Origin: CAIQPS01 sp964631965
GTDB lineage: Bacteria; Actinomycetota; Thermoleophilia; RBG-16-64-13
Assembly: GCA_964631965.1 (NCBI GenBank)
Contig: CAZWAR010000001.1
Span: 1 to 64,000 of the forward strand
DNA: 64,000 nt
Direction: 5' to 3'
Made by a program: the position numbers and the translations under genes. The stretch's first letter is position 1, and each line of letters starts with the position of its first letter. Under the pieces are notes generated by a model. The model was not told the origin of the DNA and made no database searches. It worked only from the letters and a program-made list of their open reading frames with translations. Shown here piece after piece: positions 34,527-46,321 of this stretch.

Positions 34527-36079
34527 TCGTAGGTTGGTTCCAACCGTCCCACGGCTTCCTCCACGCGTGAGACCAACGAACCGTCACGCACCATGCCGCC
34601 CACGGACTCGATGTCCGGCGACTGGGGACGATCGTGCTCCAAGGCGGGCACCGTCGCTCGAATGAAGTCGTGTGCCGCAGCCACCCCGCGTCCGGCCCGG
34701 AGCTTCTCTCGGAATTCGAGCCCCTGAGCGCCGCACAGCAACTCGATGGCCACCACCCGGCGCGTGTTGACGGCTGTCTCCCGGGCCTTGATGGCCGCGT
34801 GGGCCCCCATGCTCACGAAGTCCTCCTTGTTGGCCGAAGTCGGGATGCTGTCCACGCAGGCCGGGTGAGCGAGGATCTTGTTCTCCGACACCAGCGCGGC
34901 GGCCGTCACCTGGGCCATCATGAGCCCGCAGTTGAGACCAGGGTGGCAGGTGAGGAATGGGGGTAGATGGTCGGACGTGCTGGGGTCCATCATGCACTCG
35001 ATGCGGCGCTCGGAAATGTTGCCCAGCTCCGCCAAGGCGATGGCAAGGACGTCCATGCTCTGGGAGATCGGCTGACCGTGGAAGTTGCCCCCCGAGATGA
35101 CTCTCTCCTCGTCGGGGAACACCAAGGGATTGTCGGTTGCCGCATTGATCTCGACCTCGAGCACTTTCCTGACAAAGGCGAGAGCATCCTTGGCCGCACC
35201 GTGCACCTGGGGTGTGCAGCGGAGCGAGTAGGCGTCCTGCACCTTGCCGCAGGCCACGTGCGAGGCGAGGATCTCGCTGTGCTCGAGCAGCCGCAGCAGG
35301 TTCCGGGCGGTAGCGGCCTGGCCGGCATGTGGCCGTACCCGATGACTGATGTCGAGATAAGGGGTGTTCGTGCCGCGCAGCGCCTCCACGGCCTGCGCGG
35401 CGGCCACGTCGGCGGACTTGCTGATGTTCTCCGCCTCCCACAGCGTGAGTGCGCCCACCGCCGTCATCATCTGCGTGCCGTTGATGAGAGCCAGGCCCTC
35501 CTTGGCCTCCAGAATCACCGGCTCGATGCCGGCCCGCTGCAGAGCCTCGCCCCCGCTCATCCTCACGCCTTCGTAGAAGGCCTCCCCTTCCCCGATGAGC
35601 ACTGCGGTGAGATGCGCGAGCGGAGCCAGATCCCCACAGGCTCCCACCGAGCCCTTGCTCGGCACCACCGGGACGACGCCCCCGTTCAGCACTTTCAGGA
35701 GGGTCTCGAGGACGGTCAGACGCGCCCCCGAATAGCCTTTGGCGAGCACGTTGGCTCGAAGCAGCATCATCGCCCGGGTCTCGGCCGTACTCAAAGGGTC
35801 GCCCACGCCGCAGCAGTGGCTGAAGATCAGGTTCCGCTGGAGCGCCAGAGCGTCCTCCCGGGCCACCGGCATCTCGGCGAATTTTCCGAAGCCTGTGGTG
35901 ACCCCATAGACGACGGCATGTTCGGAGAGAAGGCGCTCGACGAACCCGCGGGCCCTTTCGATCTTGGGGACGGCCTCGGGGGCGAGCACGACCCTCGTGC
36001 CGCCGCGCGCCACCTGGACCACATCCTCTATCGTGAGCGATTCTCCGTCGATGACCACGTCGGCCATGATCACGCTCAT
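34523..36079 (-). CDS. hutH: Histidine ammonia-lyase with Ala-Cys-Gly at the MIO site
   Basis: This protein of about 518 residues removes ammonia from histidine to give urocanate, the first step of the pathway. Motifs YGVTTGFGKFAE, SGARLTVLETLL and GNFHGQPISQSMD are typical. The MIO-forming tripeptide lies in GSVGACGDLAPLAH, where the usual Ala-Ser-Gly reads Ala-Cys-Gly; the Cys codon is TGT at 35636-35638. A Ser-to-Cys replacement at this site in Pseudomonas HAL is known to keep activity. Start choice is uncertain: ATG codons at 36109, 36079 and 36067 are in frame; 36079 follows GGAG and gives a family-like length. It heads the hut operon. Confidence 0.9.
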   Translation of the reverse strand: MSVIMADVVIDGESLTIEDVVQVARGGTRVVLAPEAVPKIERARGFVERLLSEHAVVYGVTTGFGKFAEMPVAREDALALQRNLIFSHCCGVGDPLSTAETRAMMLLRANVLAKGYSGARLTVLETLLKVLNGGVVPVVPSKGSVGACGDLAPLAHLTAVLIGEGEAFYEGVRMSGGEALQRAGIEPVILEAKEGLALINGTQMMTAVGALTLWEAENISKSADVAAAQAVEALRGTNTPYLDISHRVRPHAGQAATARNLLRLLEHSEILASHVACGKVQDAYSLRCTPQVHGAAKDALAFVRKVLEVEINAATDNPLVFPDEERVISGGNFHGQPISQSMDVLAIALAELGNISERRIECMMDPSTSDHLPPFLTCHPGLNCGLMMAQVTAAALVSENKILAHPACVDSIPTSANKEDFVSMGAHAAIKARETAVNTRRVVAIELLCGAQGLEFREKLRAGRGVAAAHDFIRATVPALEHDRPQSPDIESVGGMVRDGSLVSRVEEAVGRLEPTYE

Positions 36080-36171
36080 ACTCTCCAGCAGACTTCCCGT
36101 CCCAGCCATACTAACGCCGCTAAGCGGAGAAGCATACTCCTCTCACCGACCGACCGCGAATGGCCCAGCGG

Positions 36172-37617
36172 CTACTTGCGCCAGAAGGACCGTGTGAGCG
36201 GGATGAGTATCGCGAAGAGCTCCAGGCGACCGATGACCATCAGGATGAGAAGCACGACTTTGGCGAACCCGTCCATGAAGGCGTAGTTCATGGCCGCCCC
36301 CACAGCTTCAAGCCCCGGACCGATATTGTTGAGGGTGGCGGCCACCGACGTGCCGGCGGTGATGAGATCGACGTTCGACAGTGACACCAGAAGCACACCG
36401 GCGGCGTAGACCGCCATGTACAAGACGAAATAGCCGAGAACGTTCCGGGTGACCGTGCCGCTGACCACCCGGCCGCCTATCTTGACGGGCAAAACCGCTT
36501 GGGGGTGCATCTGCCGGGTGAGCTCGTGGCGCATGGTCTTGCCGAGCAGAAGCATGCGGGCGACCTTGATACCTCCCGCTGTGGAGCCGGCTGAGCCACC
36601 CACGAACATCAACAGGACCAGGACTATCTTCGCGAACGAGTTCCAGCGGTTGAAGTCGGCCGTCACGAAGCCTGTGGTGGTCTGGATCGAAGTAACCTGG
36701 AAGAGGGACTCCCGGAAGGCATGGCCTGCGCTGAAGTGGCTTCCGGCCACGAGCAGGCTGATGGCGACCACCACGATGCTCCCCGCCATGATCGCCGTGT
36801 AGGCCCGAAACTCGGGGTTTTTCAGAAGCCGCCCCGGCTGCCCGCGCACCACCCCGTAGTACAGCGAGAAACTGCCCCCGGCGATGAACATGAAGATCAC
36901 GATGATGAGCTGGAGGGAAAAGCTGGGGAAGGCGGCGATGCTGGTCTCGCGCGTGGAGAAGCCGCCGGTCGCCATGGTCGCGAACGAGTGAGCGAAGGCG
37001 TCGAAGAGATCCATCCCGAACGCCGTCAGCAGAACGACCTCGAGAAGGGTCAGGCCCGTGTAGATGAGCCAGAGGTTCCGCGCCGTATCCCTGATTCGGG
37101 GCGTCAGCCTTTCCGTCACCGGCCCAGGAGACTCGGCCGAGAAGAGGCGCATAGCCCCAGCACCGAGCGGCCGGAGCACGGCGATGAAGAGCACGATGAT
37201 CCCCATGCCGCCGTACCAGTGGGTGAGCGCTCGCCAGAACATGATCCCATGAGGCTGCGCGTAGTCCACGAGAACGCTCGCCCCCGTGGTCGTAAAGCCC
37301 GACATACTCTCGAACAGCGCGTCCACCGGGCCGAACACGCCGTAGATCATGTAGGGGACGGCGCCGAAGACCATCGCCACGATCCAGCCCAATCCGACGG
37401 ATAGGAAGCCCTCCCGATACCCGATCTGCGTTCGCGCCCGCAGCCGCGTGAGGAAGAAGGCGGGGCCGCCGACCGCGAGAGCGATCACGGCGGAGATGAG
37501 AAGGGCAGAGACATCGGGGTCCCCGTAAAGCGCGGACACCCCAGCCGAGACGAGGATCCCGACGCCGACGACCAGAACGATCGTCCCGAGCAGGTGTGCT
37601 ACGAAGCGGAAATTCAT
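36172..37617 (-). CDS. trkH: TrkH-type potassium uptake pore protein
   Basis: This 481-residue membrane protein has the four-fold helix-pore-helix layout of TrkH/KtrB channels. Filter-like stretches include SGFTTTGASVL near residue 110 and GGFSTRETSIAAF near residue 220. Its ATG overlaps the trkA stop (ATGA), so pore and regulator are made together. It would take up K+ with TrkA controlling gating through NAD(H) or ATP. It is the last gene of a potassium block; hutH follows after a short gap. Confidence 0.92.
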   Translation of the reverse strand: MNFRFVAHLLGTIVLVVGVGILVSAGVSALYGDPDVSALLISAVIALAVGGPAFFLTRLRARTQIGYREGFLSVGLGWIVAMVFGAVPYMIYGVFGPVDALFESMSGFTTTGASVLVDYAQPHGIMFWRALTHWYGGMGIIVLFIAVLRPLGAGAMRLFSAESPGPVTERLTPRIRDTARNLWLIYTGLTLLEVVLLTAFGMDLFDAFAHSFATMATGGFSTRETSIAAFPSFSLQLIIVIFMFIAGGSFSLYYGVVRGQPGRLLKNPEFRAYTAIMAGSIVVVAISLLVAGSHFSAGHAFRESLFQVTSIQTTTGFVTADFNRWNSFAKIVLVLLMFVGGSAGSTAGGIKVARMLLLGKTMRHELTRQMHPQAVLPVKIGGRVVSGTVTRNVLGYFVLYMAVYAAGVLLVSLSNVDLITAGTSVAATLNNIGPGLEAVGAAMNYAFMDGFAKVVLLILMVIGRLELFAILIPLTRSFWRK

Positions 37618-38981
37618 GCCTCTCTGGGGCGCAATCCCCTGCGGCGAGGAGTGAAGAGTTTCTCCACCTGCCCGATGGCGTCGGTGGCCGCGAACACGAT
37701 GGCGATATCTCCGGGGGCCGGTACCGTATCACCGCGAGCGACCTCCACCCCCGAGGGCCGCTTGAGAGCCCCGAGGATGGCGCCGGCCGGGAAGCGGGTC
37801 TCCCGCAGCGGGACTCCGACGATGGGGCAGTTATCCGGGATGGATATCTCGAGCACCTCCCCCGCCGATTTGTCCAGCAGGGCAGCGCTGACCACCTTGC
37901 CGGCCCGCACGAGGCGCAACACCGCGGACGCGGTCAGCCGTCGCGGGCTGATGGCCACATCCACCCCGGCTGCCTCGACTATCTCCGAGAACTGAGCCCT
38001 CTCCACAACCGCGATGGTCCGGTCGGCCCCCAGCCGCTTCGCTTGGAGCGAGGCAAGGATGTTGAGGCGGTCGTCCCCGGTGGCGGCGATAAACAGGTCG
38101 GTCTCCCCCACCCCTTCAGCCACGAGCACATCCTGTTTGATGCCCTCATCGTGTAGCACCAGAGCCTTGCCGAGTTCCGAGGCGGCGACGAAGGCCCTCT
38201 CGGGATCCTTCTCGAAGACGGTGAGGCGGATTCCCCGCGACTCCAACTCCCGGGCGATGAGGAGGCCCAGGTTCCCGCATCCCAGCAGCATGGCCTTCTT
38301 CACCACCCTCGTCTTGAGACAGAGCATTCCGGCCGCCTCTCTCACCGCGTGCGGTTGCCCTGCGAGGAAGACCCGGTCCCCCGGTTCGAGCACCGTCGAG
38401 CCGCGCGGGATGACGATGGTGTCGCCGCTCAGCACACCCGTCACCAGCGCCTGCCGCGGAAGCTGCATCTCGGCTATCGGCTTGCCGGCACTGGGGCTCT
38501 CGGGGGCGATTTTCACCTCGATCATAGTGGCCTGGCCGCCCGCGAAGACCTCCACTTCGAGGGCACCGGGAGCATCGGCGAGCTTCCCCACTTCCTCGGC
38601 CACTGCAGCCTCGGGTTGGATCACGTAGTCGATACCGGTGAACTCCGCTGAGACCTCCGCAGTGGAATCGAGGTAGTCGGTGTTCCTGATCCTCGCCACG
38701 GTCAGGGGGACACCCACCCGCTTCCCGGCCATGCAGGCGATCATGTTCACCTCATCCGAGTCGGTGACCGCAATGAGCATGTCGGCCTCGTCGACACCCG
38801 CCTCCAGAAGCACCCGCTTGCTCGCCCCGTTCCCGGGGATGGTGAGGGCGTCTATCCCTTCGGCTGCTTCCGCAAGACGAGTCTGATCGCGGTCGATGAG
38901 GGCCACCTTCTGCCCTTCCTGCGCTAGGAACTCCGCGATATGAAGGCCGACTTCACCTGCGCCCACGATAAGGAAGTACAC
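37614..38981 (-). CDS. trkA: TrkA potassium-channel regulatory protein
   Basis: This 455-residue protein has the duplicated RCK layout of TrkA: two NAD-binding Rossmann domains (VGAGEVGLHIAEFLA at the N-terminus and LGCGNLGLLIARELESRG near residue 235), each followed by a TrkA-C domain. It forms the cytoplasmic gating ring of the TrkH pore encoded just downstream. The start is a GTG at 38981 with a GAGGAG site. A second, shorter regulator (KtrA type) lies just upstream, so two Trk/Ktr systems are encoded side by side. Confidence 0.92.
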   Translation of the reverse strand: MYFLIVGAGEVGLHIAEFLAQEGQKVALIDRDQTRLAEAAEGIDALTIPGNGASKRVLLEAGVDEADMLIAVTDSDEVNMIACMAGKRVGVPLTVARIRNTDYLDSTAEVSAEFTGIDYVIQPEAAVAEEVGKLADAPGALEVEVFAGGQATMIEVKIAPESPSAGKPIAEMQLPRQALVTGVLSGDTIVIPRGSTVLEPGDRVFLAGQPHAVREAAGMLCLKTRVVKKAMLLGCGNLGLLIARELESRGIRLTVFEKDPERAFVAASELGKALVLHDEGIKQDVLVAEGVGETDLFIAATGDDRLNILASLQAKRLGADRTIAVVERAQFSEIVEAAGVDVAISPRRLTASAVLRLVRAGKVVSAALLDKSAGEVLEISIPDNCPIVGVPLRETRFPAGAILGALKRPSGVEVARGDTVPAPGDIAIVFAATDAIGQVEKLFTPRRRGLRPREA

Positions 38982-38994
38982 GGACCGGACCTCC

Positions 38995-39654
38995 TCACAT
39001 ATCCCTCAGCCGGCTGAGGTCCCTCTCTCTGCCGATAACCACCAGCACCTGTCCCGACTTGATGCGGAAATCGGGGCTGGGCAGGAACACCGTATCTCTC
39101 TCGTCTGCACCGCGCACGGCAATGACGAACACATTGAAGCGTGCCCTCAGGTTCAGTTCGCTCAGCGTGGATCCGGTGATCACCTCGGGAGCCTTGGTCT
39201 CGATCACCTGGTAGTCCCCGCCAAGGGGCACGAAGTCCAAGAGGTTCGGATTCCGCACTCGAGCGGCCAGCCGGCGAGCGGTCTCCCGCTCGGGGAAGAT
39301 GAGCTCGTCGGCTCCCAACTGTCGAAGCACGGTGGCGTGATCGTCGCTCAGGGCTTTCACTCGCACCACCGGAACGTTGAGCCTCTTCAGGTAGAGCGTG
39401 CAGAGTATGCTGCCTTCCAAGTTCTCACCCATGCTGACGATCGCCTCGTCGATGTCCTCCGGGATGACGGAGGCGAGCGCGCTTTCGTCCCGGATGTCCA
39501 GAGCCACGGCCCTGTGCACCTTGTCGCTGATCTCGTCCACGAGCTCCTGGTTCCGGTCCACAACCAACACCTCGCAGTGGCGAGCCAGGGTGAGGGCGAG
39601 TTCGCGACCGAAGTGGCCCAAGCCGATGACGCACACCTGCTTCTTCCTGCTCAT
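38995..39654 (-). CDS. ktrA: KtrA-type potassium channel regulator
   Basis: This 219-residue single-unit RCK protein begins VCVIGLGHFGRELALTLARH (Rossmann motif) and ends with a TrkA-C domain. Its length is that of KtrA rather than TrkA. The ATG overlaps the ktrB stop by four bases. It would form an octameric ring gating the KtrB dimer in response to ATP/ADP; in related systems the TrkA-C domain binds c-di-AMP. Fourteen bases separate it from trkA downstream. Confidence 0.92.
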   Translation of the reverse strand: MSRKKQVCVIGLGHFGRELALTLARHCEVLVVDRNQELVDEISDKVHRAVALDIRDESALASVIPEDIDEAIVSMGENLEGSILCTLYLKRLNVPVVRVKALSDDHATVLRQLGADELIFPERETARRLAARVRNPNLLDFVPLGGDYQVIETKAPEVITGSTLSELNLRARFNVFVIAVRGADERDTVFLPSPDFRIKSGQVLVVIGRERDLSRLRDM

Positions 39655-41027
39655 CCGATCAGCACCTTTCCTTCTGGGAACGTCACGTTGGGCGCCCGAT
39701 GGTATACCACCAGCGTGGCCAGCGTCAGAGGGCCGAGACGCCCCACGTACATCGTCGCCGTGATCCAGAACTTGCCGGCCGTACTGAGAAAAGGCGTCAG
39801 GTCAGCGGAGAGACCCACCGTCCCGAAAGCGGAGACCTGCTCGAAGAGCAGGTGCTGCAACTGAATGCCGGGGACGTGTTCTTCCGTCCGGCTGAGCACC
39901 AGCAGACCCAGTACGATCCATCCTACCGCGAGAGACAGCAAGAGAGCCGCCGTCCGGGTGGTCTCGGGGCTGAGCCGCCTGTGCATCAGCCGGGCCTGCT
40001 GGTCGCCACGAAGATACGAGCGCAGGCGGGCCAGTAGGATGGCCACAGTCGTCGTCTTGATCCCGCCGGCGCAGGAAGCAGGGGATCCGCCGATGAACAT
40101 GAGCGCGCTGAGGATGAGAAGCGACCCGACAGGTAAGGCGGCGATGCCGATGGTGTTGAATCCGCAGGTGCGAGCTGAGACCGATTGGAAGAACGACGCC
40201 TCGACGCGCTGGCCCCAACTCGCCTCGTCGCCGGTGAGGCCGAACAGGAGCATCGCTCCCGCTCCCAACACGATGAGGGCCACGCTCACCCAGAGCACCA
40301 CGGTGGTGTGAAGGCTGAAGCGCCGAGCCCGGTCACCCCTCTCCCGGTGCAACAGTCTCTTGCCCTCTGCGAACAATTCGTGCAGGACAATGAAACCCAG
40401 CCCTCCAACGAAGATGAGGATCATGATGAAGGCGAGAAACGCGTGGTTGCCCCGCACGTCCACGAGGTTGTCCGGATAGATGGAGAAGCCGGCATTGCAG
40501 AACGCGGAAATGGAGTGGAAGAGCGCATGCCAGGCGGCGGAGGCTGTTCCGGAGCTGGGCAGAAGGGCAAGAAACAGGGCCAATACGCCGGCGGTTTCGA
40601 TGCCAAACGTGATCGTGAGGATCTGGAGGAAGCGCCGTCGGAAATCCCGGGCTCTGTCCTCCTGGAAGAGGCTCTCGTGGAGGGCGGCCTGGGTTCGCAG
40701 AGACATGCGCCGCCGGAGAAACGTGAAGGCGACGGCCGCGTAGGTCATGACCCCGAGGCCCCCGATCTGGATCAGCACGAGTATGACGATCTGCCCGAAG
40801 AGAGTGTAGTCGGTCGCCGTGTTCACCGTCACGAGTCCGGTGACACATACGGCCGACGTGGAGGTGAAGAGGGCGTCGACGTAGCCCACGGCACCGGGAT
40901 GATGGGCCATAGGGGAGACGAGCAACAGCGAACCGATGAGGATGACCGCCGCGAAGCCGAGTGCGGGTATCGCCTGCGGCACACGCGCCGCAGCGAGGAC
41001 GCGAGCTATGCGGTCGGGAGCTTTCAC
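39651..41027 (-). CDS. ktrB: KtrB-type potassium uptake pore protein
   Basis: This 458-residue membrane protein shows the KtrB signature TSTSAVCVTGLVTVNTATDY in the first pore loop and later SFFQSVSARTCGFNT. It pairs with KtrA, whose gene overlaps its stop. KtrAB systems are typically sodium-coupled K+ importers. It lies 15 bases downstream of the KimA-like gene, so a five-gene potassium operon is likely. Confidence 0.92.
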   Translation of the reverse strand: MKAPDRIARVLAAARVPQAIPALGFAAVILIGSLLLVSPMAHHPGAVGYVDALFTSTSAVCVTGLVTVNTATDYTLFGQIVILVLIQIGGLGVMTYAAVAFTFLRRRMSLRTQAALHESLFQEDRARDFRRRFLQILTITFGIETAGVLALFLALLPSSGTASAAWHALFHSISAFCNAGFSIYPDNLVDVRGNHAFLAFIMILIFVGGLGFIVLHELFAEGKRLLHRERGDRARRFSLHTTVVLWVSVALIVLGAGAMLLFGLTGDEASWGQRVEASFFQSVSARTCGFNTIGIAALPVGSLLILSALMFIGGSPASCAGGIKTTTVAILLARLRSYLRGDQQARLMHRRLSPETTRTAALLLSLAVGWIVLGLLVLSRTEEHVPGIQLQHLLFEQVSAFGTVGLSADLTPFLSTAGKFWITATMYVGRLGPLTLATLVVYHRAPNVTFPEGKVLIG

Positions 41028-41042
41028 CGCCTCACGGTAGCA

Positions 41043-43019
41043 TTAGTCGCGCCGCTCGGTGCGCGGTGGCGTCCCTCCAGACTCGGGTGTCTCGCCCGGC
41101 CCTGGCGTACCCGCCTGCGGGCCTTCGGGCTCAGGCTTCTCGGTTTCTGCCGTCGAAAGGTCGTCGACGCCGGCCGAGATGTGGAACGGGATGCTGATGA
41201 CCACCACCCACGGCACCCCGAGAAGAGCTCCCTTGAGGCGCAGAGCGTTCTGGTTGTGCAGGAAGTTCTCCCACCAGTGCTCCACCACGAACTCGGGGAT
41301 GATGACCGTCACCGTGTGATCCGGTCCGGGTCGCAGCGACTTGACGTACTCGACGGCCGGCCTGACGAACTCCCTGTATGGGGAGTCGACGACCACGAGC
41401 GGCACGGTGATCCCCATCTCCTGCCAGGTGCGCTGGAGTTCGAGCACCTGCTCCGGATCGCTGGCGATGGTGGTGGCATGAAAATCGTCGGGTGAGAGAC
41501 CGCGGCCCAGGGAGAGGGAGCGAGCCGTCAGTTCATTGACTCGCGACACGAAGAGGACCACGGTCGTTCTTGGCTTGGAGATGGCCACCCGACCGAGACG
41601 CTCCAGTTGCTCTTCGTTCTGTGGCTCGAGGAACGTGGCTACGCGGTTGTAGTGGCGTCGGACCGTGTAGAAGACGGCGATGATCAGGACCACGGCGATG
41701 AGTACCAGGTACGCACCGCCCCGAAACTTGGTGGTCAGGACGATCACGGTGACGACCCCGGTGAGAACCGCGCCCACTGTGTTCATAATCGCCCGGCGCT
41801 GCCAACCCCTGGTCCGCAAACGACGCCACCGTATGACCATGCCGGTTTGAGACAGCGTGAAAGCCGTGAACACTCCCACCGCGTACAGCGGGATGAGCCG
41901 GTTGACCTCTGCCCCGAAGGCCACCAGCACGGTTATGGCTGCGATCATCAGCACGATGATGCCGTTGGAGAACACGAGCTTGTCGCCTCGGTTCATGAAC
42001 TGGCGGGGCATGAGACCGTCCCGAGCCAGCACCGACGCGAGCCGCGGAAGGCCGGCAAAGCTTGTATTGGCGGCCAGCACCAGGATGGCCATGGTGGCGA
42101 TCTGAAGGGCGTAGTAGAAGAAACCCCCGCCGTAGACCAGATGTCCCAGGTCGCCCAGCACGGTCTTGTCGGCTGTGGGGAGTATGTGGGTCAACTGAGT
42201 GAGCCCCGTCACCCCCAGCATGAGGAAACCAAGTATCGCGGCCATCATGCCGAGGGTCAGGGAGGCGTTGCGGCTCTCCGGAGGTTTGAAAGCCGGAACG
42301 GCGTTGGATATGGCCTCGGTGCCCGTCATGGCCGAGCAACCGCCGGCGAAGGCCCTCAGCACCACGAACAGGAACGCCGCGCCCTCGATCGTGCGGACGC
42401 CGGCGGGGGGCGGCAACGGATGCAGACTCCCTGTGGCCAACCGGATCAAGCCGACTACCACGAGCCCACCGCACAACAGAACGAACGTGTAGGTGGGCAC
42501 GGCGAAGAACCGCGCAGATTCGCTCACGCCGCGAAGGTTGGCGAGCGCGATGACCACGATCACTCCTACGCACAGGTAGATCCGGTAGGAAGTCAGGGAG
42601 GGAAAAGCCGTGATGATGGCGGCGATGCCCGAAGCCACACTCACTGCGACCGTCATCACGTAGTCGACGATGAGAGAAGCCGCTGCTATCAGCCCTGGAG
42701 CCAACCCCAGATTCTCGCGACTCACCAAGTACGAGCCGCCGCCGCTGGGGTAGGCATGGATGGTCTGCTGGTAGGAGAGGGCGACCACGACCAGCAGCAC
42801 GACCACCGCGACACCTATGGGGAACGATACACTCACGGCCGCCGCCCCCGCGACCACGAGGGCCACGAGGATCTCCTCCGTTGCGTACGCCGTGGAGGAG
42901 ATCGCGTCCGACGCGAAGACGGGCAAGGCGAACTTCTTGGGAAGCCGCTCCTGCATCTCCTCGGCCGTGGCGATAGGACGCCCCAGCAGGATACGCTTGA
43001 TGGTCGAACCGGCGCTCAC
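41043..43019 (-). CDS. kimA: KimA-like APC-superfamily potassium/amino-acid importer
   Basis: This 658-residue protein begins with a conserved cytoplasmic segment (RILLGRPIATAEEMQERLPK) and FASDAISSTAYATEEILVAL, the pattern of KimA/YdaO-type permeases. Twelve hydrophobic segments follow. A soluble C-terminal domain of about 150 residues (TTVVLFVSRVNELTARSLS) ends in a Pro/Glu-rich tail. KimA of Bacillus subtilis imports K+ with protons and is controlled by c-di-AMP. The location with ktrB, ktrA, trkA and trkH supports a potassium role. An amino-acid substrate cannot be excluded by sequence alone. A GTG start at 43019 follows GAAGGAGGGG. Confidence 0.82.
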   Translation of the reverse strand: MSAGSTIKRILLGRPIATAEEMQERLPKKFALPVFASDAISSTAYATEEILVALVVAGAAAVSVSFPIGVAVVVLLVVVALSYQQTIHAYPSGGGSYLVSRENLGLAPGLIAAASLIVDYVMTVAVSVASGIAAIITAFPSLTSYRIYLCVGVIVVIALANLRGVSESARFFAVPTYTFVLLCGGLVVVGLIRLATGSLHPLPPPAGVRTIEGAAFLFVVLRAFAGGCSAMTGTEAISNAVPAFKPPESRNASLTLGMMAAILGFLMLGVTGLTQLTHILPTADKTVLGDLGHLVYGGGFFYYALQIATMAILVLAANTSFAGLPRLASVLARDGLMPRQFMNRGDKLVFSNGIIVLMIAAITVLVAFGAEVNRLIPLYAVGVFTAFTLSQTGMVIRWRRLRTRGWQRRAIMNTVGAVLTGVVTVIVLTTKFRGGAYLVLIAVVLIIAVFYTVRRHYNRVATFLEPQNEEQLERLGRVAISKPRTTVVLFVSRVNELTARSLSLGRGLSPDDFHATTIASDPEQVLELQRTWQEMGITVPLVVVDSPYREFVRPAVEYVKSLRPGPDHTVTVIIPEFVVEHWWENFLHNQNALRLKGALLGVPWVVVISIPFHISAGVDDLSTAETEKPEPEGPQAGTPGPGETPESGGTPPRTERRD

Positions 43020-43132
43020 ACCCCTCCTTCAAGACGGATACTGCGCGGCCGCCCGGCTTGGGACCGCTGAACGACAGGCAACATTGTTCTCCGTACCCAG
43101 ATTGGGGTCAAGAGCCAAACGTACAGAGAGAA

Positions 43133-43164
43133 GCCGCCCACCGCACTTTCGTGCGGCGGGCGGC
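43133..43164 (-). terminator. Terminator hairpin downstream of hppA
   Basis: Fourteen-base arms (43133-43146 and 43151-43164) form a GC-rich stem with one mismatch and a TTTC loop, followed on the minus strand by a pyrimidine-rich TTCTCTCTG tail. A second hairpin lies at 43181-43204. Together they separate the pyrophosphatase from the potassium operon. Confidence 0.7.
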
Positions 43165-43232
43165 GATTGCACTGTCAGCTGCGCGGCGCCCTTCGGGGCC
43201 GCGCCTTTCTACATCGTCGCATCTACCGTGCT

Positions 43233-45731
<2,499 letters not shown>

Positions 45732-46149
45732 CCAGCAATGCCTCCTCTCGTACAGGTCTCCTGACGGGTCGGGCGCTCGTGAGCGGCCGCCTGCAAAGCC
45801 CCCCCTCGCGGGCTTGACCCAATCGGTCACTCTACCGAAATTGCTGCACTTTAGTCAAGGAAACAAAGGCCGACAGAGGCGGGATGATTCACCCGGCAAG
45901 CGGGCTCGGAAAGCGAGCAGCGGCTGCTCTGCGGACCGGCGGCTCCCCCGAGCACCGAGTGCCGTGAGCGCTGGTGCCCCTAAGGAAGGCGGTCTGCGCG
46001 GTCCAGCGCATCACCGACAGACGAGCAGGGACCCGGGGGCGAGCACAGCGGGGCCGGTTCTGCTAGGCTAGGTTGGATTCACCGGTAATTCGAGATAACG
46101 GGACCTGCGAAAGGCGCGCTGTCTCAGCCGAGCGGAAAGGATGGATCGA
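45732..46149. promoter_or_regulatory. Divergent region between hppA and rubredoxin
   Basis: This 418-base gap has no convincing coding sequence. It carries the hppA promoter on the minus strand at 45829-45858 and must also hold the rubredoxin promoter on the plus strand; no sharp promoter is obvious for the latter. GGAAAGG just before 46140 serves the rubredoxin start. Confidence 0.4.
45829..45858 (-). promoter_or_regulatory. Sigma70-like promoter of hppA
   Basis: Reading the minus strand, TTGACT (45858-45853) is followed after 18 bases by TAGAGT (45834-45829). This is close to the -35/-10 consensus and about 100 bases before the start codon. Confidence 0.5.
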
Positions 46150-46314
46150 ATGGAGAAGTGGCAGTGCCTGCTGTGCGGGTACATCTACGATCCCGCAGTC
46201 GGGGATCCCAGCCAGGGGATCGCTCCCGGCACCCCCTTCGAAGACCTGCCGGACGACTGGGAATGCCCGGATTGCGGCGCCAGCAAAGAAGAATTCGAGA
46301 TGATGTCGGAGTGA
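46150..46314 (+). CDS. Rubredoxin
   Basis: This 54-residue protein is a complete rubredoxin with both iron-binding motifs: CLLCGYIYDP at Cys6/Cys9 and CPDCGASKEEF near the end. The intervening GIAPGTPFEDLPDDWECP is canonical. Rubredoxin is a one-electron carrier, common in anaerobes for oxygen and peroxide detoxification. An ATG nine bases earlier is possible, but 46150 has the better spacing from AAAGG and the family length. It converges with the phosphoglycerate mutase gene. Confidence 0.95.
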   Translation: MEKWQCLLCGYIYDPAVGDPSQGIAPGTPFEDLPDDWECPDCGASKEEFEMMSE

Positions 46315-46321
46315 TCCGCTC

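Noticed and set aside
32250..34532. Long plus-strand frame across ftcD and hutI
   Set aside because: No recognisable domains; the minus strand encodes two complete hut enzymes.
43020..43232. c-di-AMP (ydaO) riboswitch before kimA
   Set aside because: Only hppA terminator-like hairpins are seen; no ydaO motif can be recognised by eye.
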